A DNA stretch of 64,000 bases from Azoarcus sp. GTDB lineage: Bacteria; Pseudomonadota; Gammaproteobacteria; Burkholderiales; Rhodocyclaceae. Location of the stretch: positions 1-64,000 of the forward strand of contig DYFV01000020.1 in NCBI GenBank assembly GCA_020725025.1. Reading direction: 5' to 3'. Both the position numbers and the translations under genes were made by a program. Shown here piece by piece: positions 27,176 to 35,996 of the stretch (position 1 is its first letter; every line of letters starts with the position of its first letter). The notes under the pieces were generated by a model. It saw nothing but the letters and a program-made list of their open reading frames with translations. It was not told the DNA's origin and ran no database searches.

Positions 27176-28660
27176 TCAGGCCGCCTCGTCCGCGAAGTCG
27201 ATCAGCACCGTCTTGGTGCGCAGGTTCGCCTCGTAGGCGGCGCGCCCCAGGTCCTTGCCGATGCCCGAGCGCTTGTAGCCGCCGGTGGGCAGGGCGAAGT
27301 CCCAACTGCGGCCGTAGCGGTTGACCCACACGGTGCCCGCTTCCAGTCCCCGCGCGAGGCGCAGCGCGCGGTTGATGTCGGCGGTGTGCACGCCGGCGGC
27401 CAGGCCGTAGGAGGGGTGGGCGGCGAGTTGCATCGCCTCGGCTTCGTCGTCGAAGGTCTGCACGGTGAGCACCGGGCCGAAGATCTCGTCACGCACCGCG
27501 TCCATGCCCATGTCCACGCCGGTGAGGATGGTCGGCTGGTAGAAGGCGCCGCCGCTGTCGTCGGCGATGCTGCGCCCCCCGGTGAGGATGCTGCCGCCCT
27601 GTTCCACGGTGGTGCGCACGATGCCGTCGATGCGCTTCATCTCCCGGGCCGAGATGATGGGCGACAGGGTGGCGGAGGGCTCCCAGGTCGGTCTGGCCAC
27701 CAGTTCGGCGAAGGCCCCGGCGATGCGCTCGACGAGCTCGTCGGCGATGGCCCGCTGCACGATCAGGCGGGAGCCGGCCACGCACACCTGGCCGGCGTTG
27801 GTGGTGATGGCCTGCGCCACCCGGCGCGCCACCTTGTCGGCATCGGCCACGTCGGCGAAGACCACCTGGGGGCTCTTGCCGCCGAGCTCGAGGGTCACCG
27901 CCTTCGTGCCGCTCTCCGCGCAGGCGGCCATGATGGCGGCGCCGGTGCGGGTCGATCCGGTGAAGGTGACCTTGGCGATGCGCAGATGGCGGCACAGCGC
28001 GTCGCCGACCCGGCCGTCGCCCTGCACGATGTTGAAGATGCCCGGGGGAATGCCGGCGGCGATGGCGAGCTCGGCCAGCCGCACGATGGAGAAGGGGGTC
28101 ATCTCCGAGGGCTTCAGCACTACGGCGTTGCCGGCGGCCAAGGCGGGCGCGACCTTCCAGGAGGCCATCACCAGCGGGAAATTCCACGGGGCGATGGCGC
28201 CGATCACGCCGTAGGGCTCGGTCACGGTCATGCCGAGCTGGTCGCGCTGGGTCGGCACCACCTCGCCGCCGCACTTGTCGGCGAACTCGGCGAAGAAGCG
28301 GATGCCCTCGGCGCAGAACGGCACGTCCCAGTTCGTGGCATTCCGGATCGGGCGGGTGGAGCCCACCGCCTCGAGGGGGGCGAGGGTGGCCACGTCGGCC
28401 TCGATCAGGTCGGCCCAGCGGCGCAGGACGCGGGCCCGGTCGCGGGGGGCGCGGGTCGCCCAGTCGCTCTCCTTGAAGGCGCGCCAGGCGTCCTCCACCG
28501 CGTGGTCCACCAGGGCGGCGTCGGCCAGGGGCAGCGCGGCGTAGACGGCGCCGTCGGACGGGCGGCGGACGTCGAGGGTCTCGCGGGCGCCGCCCACGGC
28601 GCGCCCCCCGATGAAGTGTGCGCTCGGTACGGCAATCTTGGCGGGATCAAATCGGTCCAT
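27176..28660 (-). CDS. aldehyde dehydrogenase (PuuC/betaine-aldehyde dehydrogenase-like)
   Basis: 494 residues with IAPWNFPLVMASWKVAPALA (cofactor site), FTGSTRTGAAIM, the catalytic base in VTLELGGKSPQVVF and the nucleophile cysteine in TTNAGQVCVAGSR. The closing ALPTGGYKRSGIGKDLG is typical of gamma-glutamyl-gamma-aminobutyraldehyde or betaine aldehyde dehydrogenases. AAGGAA precedes the start at 28660. Together with the PuuB-like oxidase at 23903 it would give an oxidase-plus-dehydrogenase route for an amine. It is divergent from an acetyltransferase gene; the 242-base spacer 28661-28902 holds the promoters and a small GCTGC/GCAGC repeat but no gene. Confidence 0.9.
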   Translation of the reverse strand: MDRFDPAKIAVPSAHFIGGRAVGGARETLDVRRPSDGAVYAALPLADAALVDHAVEDAWRAFKESDWATRAPRDRARVLRRWADLIEADVATLAPLEAVGSTRPIRNATNWDVPFCAEGIRFFAEFADKCGGEVVPTQRDQLGMTVTEPYGVIGAIAPWNFPLVMASWKVAPALAAGNAVVLKPSEMTPFSIVRLAELAIAAGIPPGIFNIVQGDGRVGDALCRHLRIAKVTFTGSTRTGAAIMAACAESGTKAVTLELGGKSPQVVFADVADADKVARRVAQAITTNAGQVCVAGSRLIVQRAIADELVERIAGAFAELVARPTWEPSATLSPIISAREMKRIDGIVRTTVEQGGSILTGGRSIADDSGGAFYQPTILTGVDMGMDAVRDEIFGPVLTVQTFDDEAEAMQLAAHPSYGLAAGVHTADINRALRLARGLEAGTVWVNRYGRSWDFALPTGGYKRSGIGKDLGRAAYEANLRTKTVLIDFADEAA

Positions 28661-28902
28661 TGCAATTCCTTCAGGTGAGCATGTCGTCGATCGCCCGCTG
28701 CGGAGAGCCGGCTCTCGTTCCCGCATCGATGATAGGAGCTGCTGCCGAGCAGCATATGTCGAGTCCGTGCGGGGCTGCGGCACGAAGTTCTTTTGTTCCG
28801 CGTCCCGCGGACGATCCTGCCGAATTGGTGCAAACGGCAAGAACGTCCTATGCAACGCGCCCGCGGCCTGCGACATTAAGCCGACAACTGAAGGAGGCTT
28901 TC

Positions 28903-29763
28903 ATGACGACTCCGAGCACTGAACTCCAGATTGAATACCGGCGCATGGGGGAGGGCGATCTGCCTGCCGCCCACGCGCTTTCACAGGCCGTGCGCTGGCC
29001 CCATCGGCTCGAGGACTGGCAGTTCGTCCATCGTCTCGGCACGGGATTCGTGGCCGAATGCGACGGTACGATCGTCGGTACCGCCTCGTGCTGGGCCTAC
29101 GGCGGCGACCACGGCTCCCTCGGCATGGTGATCGTCTCGCCGGACGCGCAGGGCAAGGGCATCGGGCGCGAGCTGATGAACCGGGTGCTCCGGGAGCTGG
29201 GCGAGCGCAGCACGATGCTCATCGCCACGCTCGCCGGCCAGCCGCTTTACGAGAGCCTCGGCTTCGTCGCGACCGGGCGAATTCACCAGCATCAGGGGAC
29301 CGTGTTCCAGCTCGGGACCGCCGTGCCTCCCTCCGGCGAGCGCATCCGCCCCATCGGCGCGAGCGATGGGCCCAAGCTCGCCCGCCTCGCGAGCCGGGCG
29401 ATCGGCATGCCGCGGGCTACCGTGCTCGAGGCGTTGCGCAAGGTGGGGGACTGCGTGGTGCTCGACAGCGGTGGCGAGCCGGTCGGCTTTGCCTTCTGCC
29501 GCCGCTTCGGCCGCGGCTACGCGATCGGACCGGTGGTCGCCCCCGACGCCGAGCGGGCCAAGGCCCTCATCGCCCACTGGATCGGCGTCCGAGCCGGTTC
29601 CTTCGTGCGCATCGACGTGCATGAATCCAGTGGCCTCAGCCCCTGGGTGGCCGAGATGGGGCTCGACCGGGTCGACTCCGGGATCATCATGGTGCGGGGC
29701 GAGCGGCCCCATGTGGACGAGGGCGTGCGGCAGTTCGCCATCATCAACCAGGCGCTGTGCTGA
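28903..29763 (+). CDS. two-domain GNAT N-acetyltransferase
   Basis: 286 residues. The N-terminal domain has the full GNAT acetyl-CoA motif (LGMVIVSPDAQGKGIGRELM, about 74-93) followed by ATLAGQPLYESLGFVATGR. The C-terminal half (about 150-275) resembles the Acetyltransf_18 domain, with GFAFCRRFGRGYAIGPVVA. A consensus AAGGAGG lies 7 bases before the ATG. It is followed 19 bases on by a hydroxyacid dehydrogenase and is probably co-transcribed with it. It may acetylate an amine, a way of detoxifying or activating the polyamine-like substrate. Substrate unknown. Confidence 0.87.
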   Translation: MTTPSTELQIEYRRMGEGDLPAAHALSQAVRWPHRLEDWQFVHRLGTGFVAECDGTIVGTASCWAYGGDHGSLGMVIVSPDAQGKGIGRELMNRVLRELGERSTMLIATLAGQPLYESLGFVATGRIHQHQGTVFQLGTAVPPSGERIRPIGASDGPKLARLASRAIGMPRATVLEALRKVGDCVVLDSGGEPVGFAFCRRFGRGYAIGPVVAPDAERAKALIAHWIGVRAGSFVRIDVHESSGLSPWVAEMGLDRVDSGIIMVRGERPHVDEGVRQFAIINQALC

Positions 29764-29782
29764 AGAATCGCGGAGCGACCCG

Positions 29783-30709
29783 ATGAGCTTTCTGTACAAG
29801 TCCGACCCGGAGCGCGGGGCCGTCTGGGCGAGGCTGTTCGCCGAGCGCGCGCCCGATGTCGGTTTCCGCATCTGGCCGGACATCGGCGACCCGTCCGCGG
29901 TGCGCTATCTCGCCGCCTGGGAACCGCCGGAAAACCTGCTGGAAACCTTCCCGAACCTGGAACTCGTGTTCTCGGTGGGGGCCGGCGTCGACCAGTTCGA
30001 CTTCTCGCGCATCCCCCCGGAGGTGCCGGTCGTGCGCATGATCGAATCGGGGCTCGTGGCGGGCATGGTCGAGTACGCCACGCTCGCCGTGCTGGCGGCC
30101 CACCGTGACTGGCCGACCTACGCCGCCCAGCAGCGGGAGGGGGTGTGGAATCCGCTCCGGGTGCGCACCGCCGACTCGCGCCGGGTCGGCGTGCTGGGCA
30201 TGGGCGTGCTCGGCCAGGCGGTGCTCGCAACACTGCGGGCCTTCGGCTTCCAGTGCGCGGGCTGGAGCCGCACCGCACGCGAGCTGCCGGGCATCGAGAG
30301 CTACGCCGGAGAGGAGGGGCTGGACGCCTTCCTCGCACGCACCGACATCCTCGTCTGTCTGCTGCCGCTCACGGCGGCGACGCGGGGCATTCTTTCCCGG
30401 GCGCTCTTCGAAAGGCTGCCGCCGGGGGCTGCGCTGGTGAACGTGGGGCGGGGCGGCCACCTGGTGGAGCGGGACCTGCTGGACGCCCTGGACAGCGGAC
30501 GCCTGTCCGCGGCGATCCTCGACGTCTTCGATACCGAGCCCCTGCCGCCGGGCCACCCCTTCTGGCGCCACCCGCGCATCGTGGTCACGCCCCACGTCGC
30601 GAGCATGACCCAGCCCGAGACGTCCGCCGAGACGGTGTTGGAGAACCTCCGGCGGCACCGGGCGGGGCTGCCGCTGATCGGGCTGGTGGACCGCCGTCGA
30701 GGCTATTGA
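29783..30709 (+). CDS. D-2-hydroxyacid dehydrogenase, GhrA-like (paralogue)
   Basis: 308 residues, gapless paralogue of the protein at 26125-27051, identical at more than half of positions by eye. The NAD loop is GVLGMGVLGQAVLATL, the catalytic Arg is in LVNVGRGGHLVERDLL, the Glu lies in DVFDTEPLPPGHP and the His in VVTPHVASMTQPE. GGAG precedes the start. It pairs with the acetyltransferase upstream. That two copies flank the aldehyde dehydrogenase and acetyltransferase on opposite strands suggests duplication and divergence towards two keto-acid substrates. Confidence 0.9.
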   Translation: MSFLYKSDPERGAVWARLFAERAPDVGFRIWPDIGDPSAVRYLAAWEPPENLLETFPNLELVFSVGAGVDQFDFSRIPPEVPVVRMIESGLVAGMVEYATLAVLAAHRDWPTYAAQQREGVWNPLRVRTADSRRVGVLGMGVLGQAVLATLRAFGFQCAGWSRTARELPGIESYAGEEGLDAFLARTDILVCLLPLTAATRGILSRALFERLPPGAALVNVGRGGHLVERDLLDALDSGRLSAAILDVFDTEPLPPGHPFWRHPRIVVTPHVASMTQPETSAETVLENLRRHRAGLPLIGLVDRRRGY

Positions 30710-30711
30710 GA

Positions 30712-30758
30712 GCGGGCCGTCCGGCCCGCGTCCCGGATTCCGCTGCGCTCCATCCGGG
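30712..30758 (+). repeat. double hairpin with REP-like sequence
   Basis: GCGGGCC/GGCCCGC (4-base loop, 30712-30729) is followed by CCCGGAT and ATCCGGG arms (30732-30758) enclosing TCCGCTGCGCTCC. The second unit has the form of the widespread proteobacterial extragenic palindrome built around GCTGCGC with CCGGAT ends. It lies directly after the hydroxyacid dehydrogenase stop and likely ends or stabilises that transcript. A fragment of similar sequence, GGATTCCGCTGCGC, occurs at 54869-54882 after another gene. Confidence 0.55.
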
Positions 30759-30796
30759 CTACGAAAGACCCGAATTCCAACACGGCTCCTCTCTGT

Positions 30797-32419
30797 ATGA
30801 AGAACTGGAAAATACGTCACCGCCTTCTGGCGTTGGCCGGGCTGCTGATCGGCTTCGTCGTCCTGTCCGCCGGCATCGGCCATCTCGGCATGAGCTCGAC
30901 CGTCCAGGGCCTCGAGCGGGTGTACCTGGATCGCGTGGTGCCCCTGCGCGACCTCAAGATCATCGCGGACATGTACGCGGTGAACATCGTCGACGCGTCG
31001 CACAAGGCGCGCGAGTGGCAGATTCCCCACAAGGAGGCCCTGCGCCTGGTGGAGGAGGCGGAGACGACGATCGCCGAGCGCTGGCGCGCGTACACGGCCA
31101 GGCCGCTTTCGCCCACGGAGCAGAAGGTGGTGGCGCAGCTCGGCCCGATGATGGAGGCGGCCGACGCGCAACTCGAGACGCTCAAGAAGATCCTGCAGCG
31201 GAGCGACCCGGAGGCGCTCTCTGTCTTCACCACGCACAAGCTCTATCCGCTGGTCGATCCGTTCTCGGAGGCGTTCGCCCAGTTGATCGACATCCAGCTC
31301 GCCGAGGCGAAGCGCGAGTACGAGTCCGGCTACGAAACCTTCGAGGCGAGCCTGCTGGCCAACATCGTGGTCGGTGCCCTGGCGGTGATCATCGGCGCCG
31401 CCCTGGCGGTGGCCTTGACCCGGCAGGTCACGACCCAGCTCGGTGCGGAGCCGCGCGACCTGGATCTCGTCGCGACGGAGATCGCCAACGGCCGTCTGGT
31501 CCAGGCGGCCGGGTCCAGGAGGGCGCCGCTCGGCGTCATGGCGTCCATCGACCGGATGCGCGCGAACCTGCGCGAGCTGGTCGGCCAGATCGCGGGCGGG
31601 GCGGGGCGCCTCGGCAGCAACGCCGCGCAACTGGCCGCCGCGTCGGAGCAGGTGATCGAACGCGCCGCCATGCAGCGCGAGGCGAGCGAATCCATGGCGG
31701 CGGCCCTGCAGGAGCTCTCCGTGAGCATCGCGCAGATCGCCGACAACGCCGGCGAGGCGCGCCGCGTCGCGGAACATGCGAACCAGGCGGGCGGATCCGG
31801 GCTGCAGATGATCCGGGAGGCTGTCGAGGAGTTCGAGCGCATCGACCGGGTGATGGAGGACAGCGCGCAGCGCATGACGCGGCTCGCCGAGGATTCGAAC
31901 AGCATCGGCAGGATCGGCGTGGTCATCCGCGAGATCGCGGAGCAGACCAACCTGCTCGCGCTCAATGCCGCGATCGAGGCCGCCCGCGCCGGCGAGCAGG
32001 GGCGCGGCTTCGCGGTGGTGGCGGACGAGGTGCGCAAGCTGGCGGAACGCACATCGGTATCCACCGGCGAGATCGTCAAGCTCGTCACGACGATACAGGA
32101 GGGCACCCGCGGCACCCGCGAGCAGATGGGCGCGGCCTGCGCCCAGGTGGCCCAGGGCAAGCGTCACGTCCTCGAGGCCGGCGAGACCATGGCCGGCATC
32201 CAGGACGCGATCGCACGAACCCTTCGCAACGTCGAGTCGATCTCCCTGGCGCTGGGCGAGCAGCGCAGCGCGAGCACGGCGGTGGCCTCCCGGATCGAGC
32301 AGGTGGCGCAGGCGGTGGCCGAAACCTCCGCCACGCAAAAGGAAGTCGGCGTGGCGGCCCACGACCTGCGCGATCTCGCGACGCAGCTGAGCTCGATGGT
32401 GGCGCGCTTCTCCCTCTGA
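30797..32419 (+). CDS. methyl-accepting chemotaxis protein
   Basis: 540 residues: TM1 about 8-30, a periplasmic four-helix-bundle sensor domain about 31-185, TM2 about 187-208, a HAMP region, then the cytoplasmic signalling hairpin. The MCP tip signature [20 protein letters not shown] is followed by [21 protein letters not shown]. It has no obvious C-terminal receptor-modification pentapeptide. The methylation helices flank the tip. Its place inside a catabolic zone suggests that it senses a substrate used by the neighbouring enzymes. This implies a flagellated host. Confidence 0.93.
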   Translation: MKNWKIRHRLLALAGLLIGFVVLSAGIGHLGMSSTVQGLERVYLDRVVPLRDLKIIADMYAVNIVDASHKAREWQIPHKEALRLVEEAETTIAERWRAYTARPLSPTEQKVVAQLGPMMEAADAQLETLKKILQRSDPEALSVFTTHKLYPLVDPFSEAFAQLIDIQLAEAKREYESGYETFEASLLANIVVGALAVIIGAALAVALTRQVTTQLGAEPRDLDLVATEIANGRLVQAAGSRRAPLGVMASIDRMRANLRELVGQIAGGAGRLGSNAAQLAAASEQVIERAAMQREASESMAAALQELSVSIAQIADNAGEARRVAEHANQAGGSGLQMIREAVEEFERIDRVMEDSAQRMTRLAEDSNSIGRIGVVIREIAEQTNLLALNAAIEAARAGEQGRGFAVVADEVRKLAERTSVSTGEIVKLVTTIQEGTRGTREQMGAACAQVAQGKRHVLEAGETMAGIQDAIARTLRNVESISLALGEQRSASTAVASRIEQVAQAVAETSATQKEVGVAAHDLRDLATQLSSMVARFSL

Positions 32420-32481
32420 GCGCGCCGGCGCCGGGTGGCCGCCGGGCGCCTGTGTCGACCGTCGCGGCGGGGAAGGGGCGC

Positions 32482-32494
32482 GGCATGATATGCC
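32482..32494. promoter_or_regulatory. small palindrome upstream of the omega-aminotransferase
   Basis: GGCAT-gat-ATGCC, about 187 bases before the aminotransferase start, within the 261-base spacer 32420-32680 that otherwise contains only GC-rich sequence. A regulator site is possible; evidence is limited to symmetry. Confidence 0.25.
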
Positions 32495-32680
32495 GAATCG
32501 GCGACTTCTTCGCGATAACTGAGCGCCGCTCTCAGGTTCCTCGGAATCAACCGCCGCGGGGCCGTGGCTACCATGAGCCCATCGCCAGAGTCTCTGCCCC
32601 GCCCTCCGAACGGTGGGCCGCCGGTGAGCGCTCCTGGCCTCGTTCAGCCCGCCCTTCAACGAACACTCGGCAGAGAGATC

Positions 32681-34060
32681 ATGGAAAGAGAAACCCTCGT
32701 CGCCCTCGACCGCGACCACCTCATTCACCCCGTCGTCAACTACCGCACCCACGAGCGGCGCGGCGTGGCGGTGCTCGAATCGGGCCGCGGCGCGTACGTC
32801 ACGGACAACAACGGCAAGGAGCTCCTCGACGCCTTCTCCGGCCTGTGGTGCGTGAACGTCGGCTACGGTCACGAGAGCATCGTGCGCGCGGCCGAAGAGC
32901 AGATGCGCCGCCTGCCCTACGCGACGGGCTACTTCCACTTCGGCTCCGAGCCGGCCATCCGGCTCGCGGCGAAGCTGGTGGAGCTCGCGCCGCCGTCCCT
33001 GCGCAAGGTGTACTTCACCCTGGGCGGATCCGATGCCGTCGACTCCGCCATCCGCTTCATCGTCCATTACTACAACGCGGTGGGCAAACCGGAGAAGAAG
33101 CACTTCATCACCATCGAGCGCGGCTACCACGGCTCGTCGGCCCAGGGCTCGGGGCTGACCGCCATTCCGGTCTTCCACCGCAACTTCGACGTGCCCCTGC
33201 CCAACCAGCACAAGATTCCGTCGCCGTATCCCTACCGCAACCCGGTGGGGTCCGATCCGGAGGCGATCATCCGCGCCTCGGTGGCGGCGCTGAAGGACAA
33301 AGTGCTGGAGATCGGCCGCGACCGCGTGGCCGCCTTCTTCTGCGAGCCGGTGCAGGGCTCCGGCGGCGTCATCGTGCCGCCCAAGGGCTGGCTCAAGGCG
33401 ATGCAGGAGGCCTGCCGCGAGCTCGGCATCCTGTTCGCGGTGGACGAGGTGATCACCGGCTTCGGGCGGACCGGTCCGCTCTTCGCGTGCGAGGCGGAAG
33501 GCGTGACCCCGGACGTGATGACCGTGGCCAAGGGCCTGACCGCCGGCTACGCGCCCATGGGCGCGGTGCTGATGAGCGAGGCGATCTACCAAGGCATCGC
33601 CGAGGGGAGCGGTTACGACCTGCCGGTCGGCCACGGCCACACCTATTCGGCCCATCCGGTCAGCGCGGCGGTGGCCCTGGAGGTGCTGCGGCTGTACCAG
33701 GAGGGCGGCCTGCTGGAGAACGGCATCCGCCAGGCGCCGCGCTTCGAGCAGGGCCTGCAGGCGCTCCTCGACCATCCGCTGGTGGGCGATGCGCGCAGCC
33801 GCGGCCTGCTGGGGGCACTGGAGCTGGTCGCCGACAAGGAGACCAAGGAGCGCTTCGATCCGGGTCTCAAGCTCGCCGACCGGATCTTCGACGCCGCGTA
33901 CCGCAACGGCGTCATCTTCCGCGCCTTCGGCGACAACGTGCTCGGCTTCGCTCCGGCCCTGTGCTACACCGGCGCCGACTTCGACCTGATGTTCGAGCGC
34001 GTCCGGCGCACCCTGGACATGGTGCTCGAGATGCCGGGCGTGCGCGGCGCGCTGCGCTGA
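32681..34060 (+). CDS. class III omega-amino acid:pyruvate / polyamine aminotransferase
   Basis: 459 residues with the class III pattern: the phosphate-site GGSDAVDSAIRFI, YHGSS, the PLP aspartate in FAVDEVITGFGRTG and the Schiff-base lysine in MTVAKGLTAGYAPMGAVL. GLWCVNVGYGHESIVRAAEEQM is typical of omega-aminotransferases using beta-alanine, putrescine or other terminal amines with pyruvate. ATG 32681 was preferred; an upstream in-frame start at 32564 adds a proline-rich stretch without homology. It lies next to an Lrp regulator and upstream of dicarboxylate genes. Confidence 0.9.
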   Translation: MERETLVALDRDHLIHPVVNYRTHERRGVAVLESGRGAYVTDNNGKELLDAFSGLWCVNVGYGHESIVRAAEEQMRRLPYATGYFHFGSEPAIRLAAKLVELAPPSLRKVYFTLGGSDAVDSAIRFIVHYYNAVGKPEKKHFITIERGYHGSSAQGSGLTAIPVFHRNFDVPLPNQHKIPSPYPYRNPVGSDPEAIIRASVAALKDKVLEIGRDRVAAFFCEPVQGSGGVIVPPKGWLKAMQEACRELGILFAVDEVITGFGRTGPLFACEAEGVTPDVMTVAKGLTAGYAPMGAVLMSEAIYQGIAEGSGYDLPVGHGHTYSAHPVSAAVALEVLRLYQEGGLLENGIRQAPRFEQGLQALLDHPLVGDARSRGLLGALELVADKETKERFDPGLKLADRIFDAAYRNGVIFRAFGDNVLGFAPALCYTGADFDLMFERVRRTLDMVLEMPGVRGALR

Positions 34061-34104
34061 GACGGGCGGACCGCATCCCGGCCGTGGTTCGGCGGGGTGG
34101 GGTC

Positions 34105-34145
34105 TGCTACCATGAAACCATTAGATAACTATATGGCCAAAGGCT
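34105..34145 (+). promoter_or_regulatory. probable promoter of the second Lrp gene
   Basis: The short A+T-rich stretch CCATTAGATAACTATATGG stands out in a GC-rich spacer, 17-35 bases before the start codon. TAGATA or AACTAT could serve as a -10 element, giving a very short leader; no good -35 was seen. Confidence 0.35.
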
Positions 34146-34152
34146 TCCACCG

Positions 34153-34650
34153 ATGATGAACGGCGCCCCCAAGCTGGACCGCATCGATCTGCGCATCCTC
34201 AGCCATCTCCAGCGCAACGGACGCACGGCCAACGTGGATCTGGCGGACGCCGTGGGGCTGTCTCCCAGCCCCTGCCTGACCCGCGTGAAACGCCTCGAGA
34301 AGGCGGGCTACATCACCGGCTACGGCGCGCACGTCCAGCTCGAGAGGCTGGGTCCGGTGCAACTGGTGTTCACCCAGGTCACCCTGGCCGACCATCGGCG
34401 CGAGGACTTCACCAAGTTCGAGTCCTACATCCGCAACGTGGACGAGATCCTCGAGTGCCATCTGGTGAGCGGCGGCTTCGACTACCTGCTGAAGTTCGTC
34501 GCCCGCAGCGTGGTGCACTACCAGAGCATCGTCGAGGAACTGCTCGAGGCACGGATCGGCATCGACAAGTACTTCAGCTTCATCGTGATCAAGTCGCCGA
34601 TCGTCAAGGACTATTACCCGATCGAGAAGCTGTACGTCTCGCACGACTGA
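34153..34650 (+). CDS. Lrp/AsnC family transcriptional regulator (paralogue)
   Basis: 165 residues: HTH about 10-68 (DLRILSHLQRNGRTANVDLA, VGLSPSPCLTRVKRLEKAGY) and RAM effector domain about 75-155 (VSGGFDYLLKFVARSVVHY). It matches the Lrp protein at 6605-7108 along its length, roughly half the residues by eye. There are two adjacent ATG codons (34153 and 34156) and only a weak ribosome site. The likely target is the aminotransferase just upstream and perhaps the following dehydrogenase. The spacer 34651-34869 downstream has a small GCGGC/GCCGC hairpin and no gene. Confidence 0.92.
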   Translation: MMNGAPKLDRIDLRILSHLQRNGRTANVDLADAVGLSPSPCLTRVKRLEKAGYITGYGAHVQLERLGPVQLVFTQVTLADHRREDFTKFESYIRNVDEILECHLVSGGFDYLLKFVARSVVHYQSIVEELLEARIGIDKYFSFIVIKSPIVKDYYPIEKLYVSHD

Positions 34651-34869
34651 CCCGCCGCAGCGGCCCGCGGCACAAGCTCCCGAACCTCCCGCCAAGAACG
34701 CTCGATCCTTCGATCGGGCGCCCTCTTTACGAAAGTCCGCGCTGCGCTCCCGCGACTAAGATGGGGGCGCTGCGGCGGTTTTCCTGCCGCGCCGATTTCC
34801 GGGCCGTGCGCCTCCTCACGGAGCGCCGCGTTCCCCCACCCTTCACTCCGACAACGAGGCGCTCCGAAC

Positions 34870-35964
34870 ATGAGTTCGTCATTCAAGATTGCCGTCATCC
34901 CCGGCGACGGCATTGGCAAGGAAGTGATCCCGGAAGGCCTGCGGGTGCTCGACCGCGCGGGCGAGCTGTTCGGCATCAGACTCGAGTACAGGCACATCGA
35001 GTGGGCGAGCTGCGACTACTACCTGCAGACCGGCAAGATGATGCCCGACGACTGGAAGGCGCAGCTCGCGGGGGTCGATGCGATCTACTTCGGCGCCGTG
35101 GGCTGGCCCGAGACGGTGCCCGACCACGTCTCCCTGTGGGGCTCGCTGCTCAAGTTCCGGCGCGAGTTCGACCAGTACATCAACCTGCGCCCGGCGCGCC
35201 TCTTCGACGGCGTGCCGTGCCCGCTCGCGGGCCGTGCCGCCGGCGACATCGACATGCTGATCGTGCGCGAGAACACCGAGGGCGAGTACACCGCGGTGGG
35301 CGGCACCATGTTCGAGGGCACCGAGCGCGAGGTGGTGATGCAGCAGTCCGTCTTCACCCGGCACGGCACCGACCGCGTGCTGCGCTTCGCGTTCGAGCAG
35401 GCCCGCCAGCGCGCGCGCAAGCACGTGACCGTGGCGACCAAGAGCAACGGCGTGGCGGTGAGCATGCCCTGGTGGGACGGGCGCGCGGCCGAGATGGCGC
35501 AGCAGTTCCCGGAGGTGGGCTGGGACAAGCAGCACATCGACGCCCTGTGCGCGCGCTTCGTGCTGCAGCCGCAGCGCTTCGACGTGGTCGTCGCCTCCAA
35601 CCTCTTCGGCGACATCATCTCGGACCTCGGGCCCGCCTGCACCGGCACCCTGGGCCTGGCGCCTTCGGCCAACCTGAACCCGGAGCGCCGCTTCCCCTCG
35701 CTCTTCGAGCCGGTGCACGGCTCCGCCCCGGACATCTACGGCAAGAACATCGCCAACCCCATCGGCGCGATCTGGTCGGGTGCGCTGATGCTCGACTTCC
35801 TCGGCAACGGCGAAGGCGCGGGCCGGCGCGCCCACGACGCGATCCTCGCCGCGATCCAGAAGGTCCTGAAGGAAGGGCCGCGCACCGGGGACCTGGGCGG
35901 GAAGGCCTCGACCACCGAGATGGGGCAGGCGATCGCCGCCGCCCTGCAAGCCCGGGCCGATTGA
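34870..35964 (+). CDS. tartrate dehydrogenase/decarboxylase or D-malate dehydrogenase (isocitrate/isopropylmalate dehydrogenase family)
   Basis: 364 residues of the beta-decarboxylating dehydrogenase family: KIAVIPGDGIGKEVIPEG at the N-terminus, the substrate helix RREFDQYINLRPAR and ENTEGEY. The metal/NAD motif NLFGDIISDLGPACTGTLG and HGSAPDIYGKNIANPIGAI complete the family pattern. The YINLRPARLF and WPETVPDHVSLWGSLL stretches are those of the TtuC/DmlA branch acting on tartrate or D-malate rather than LeuB. It would convert a hydroxy-dicarboxylate to a keto acid plus CO2. Followed 32 bases later by the AstE-like gene. Confidence 0.88.
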   Translation: MSSSFKIAVIPGDGIGKEVIPEGLRVLDRAGELFGIRLEYRHIEWASCDYYLQTGKMMPDDWKAQLAGVDAIYFGAVGWPETVPDHVSLWGSLLKFRREFDQYINLRPARLFDGVPCPLAGRAAGDIDMLIVRENTEGEYTAVGGTMFEGTEREVVMQQSVFTRHGTDRVLRFAFEQARQRARKHVTVATKSNGVAVSMPWWDGRAAEMAQQFPEVGWDKQHIDALCARFVLQPQRFDVVVASNLFGDIISDLGPACTGTLGLAPSANLNPERRFPSLFEPVHGSAPDIYGKNIANPIGAIWSGALMLDFLGNGEGAGRRAHDAILAAIQKVLKEGPRTGDLGGKASTTEMGQAIAAALQARAD

Positions 35965-35996
35965 GCCTGCCGGCAAACCCCCACCGGAGCAAGACC

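Noticed and set aside
29744-33775. Open frame of more than 1300 codons on the minus strand opposite the MCP and aminotransferase genes
   Set aside because: It is antisense to well-supported genes, has no family motifs and its composition is that of GC-rich shadow frames.
30145-34128. Open frame of more than 1300 codons on the plus strand overlapping hydroxyacid dehydrogenase, MCP and aminotransferase
   Set aside because: Out of frame with three recognisable genes and crosses their boundaries; Arg/Gly/Pro-rich shadow translation.
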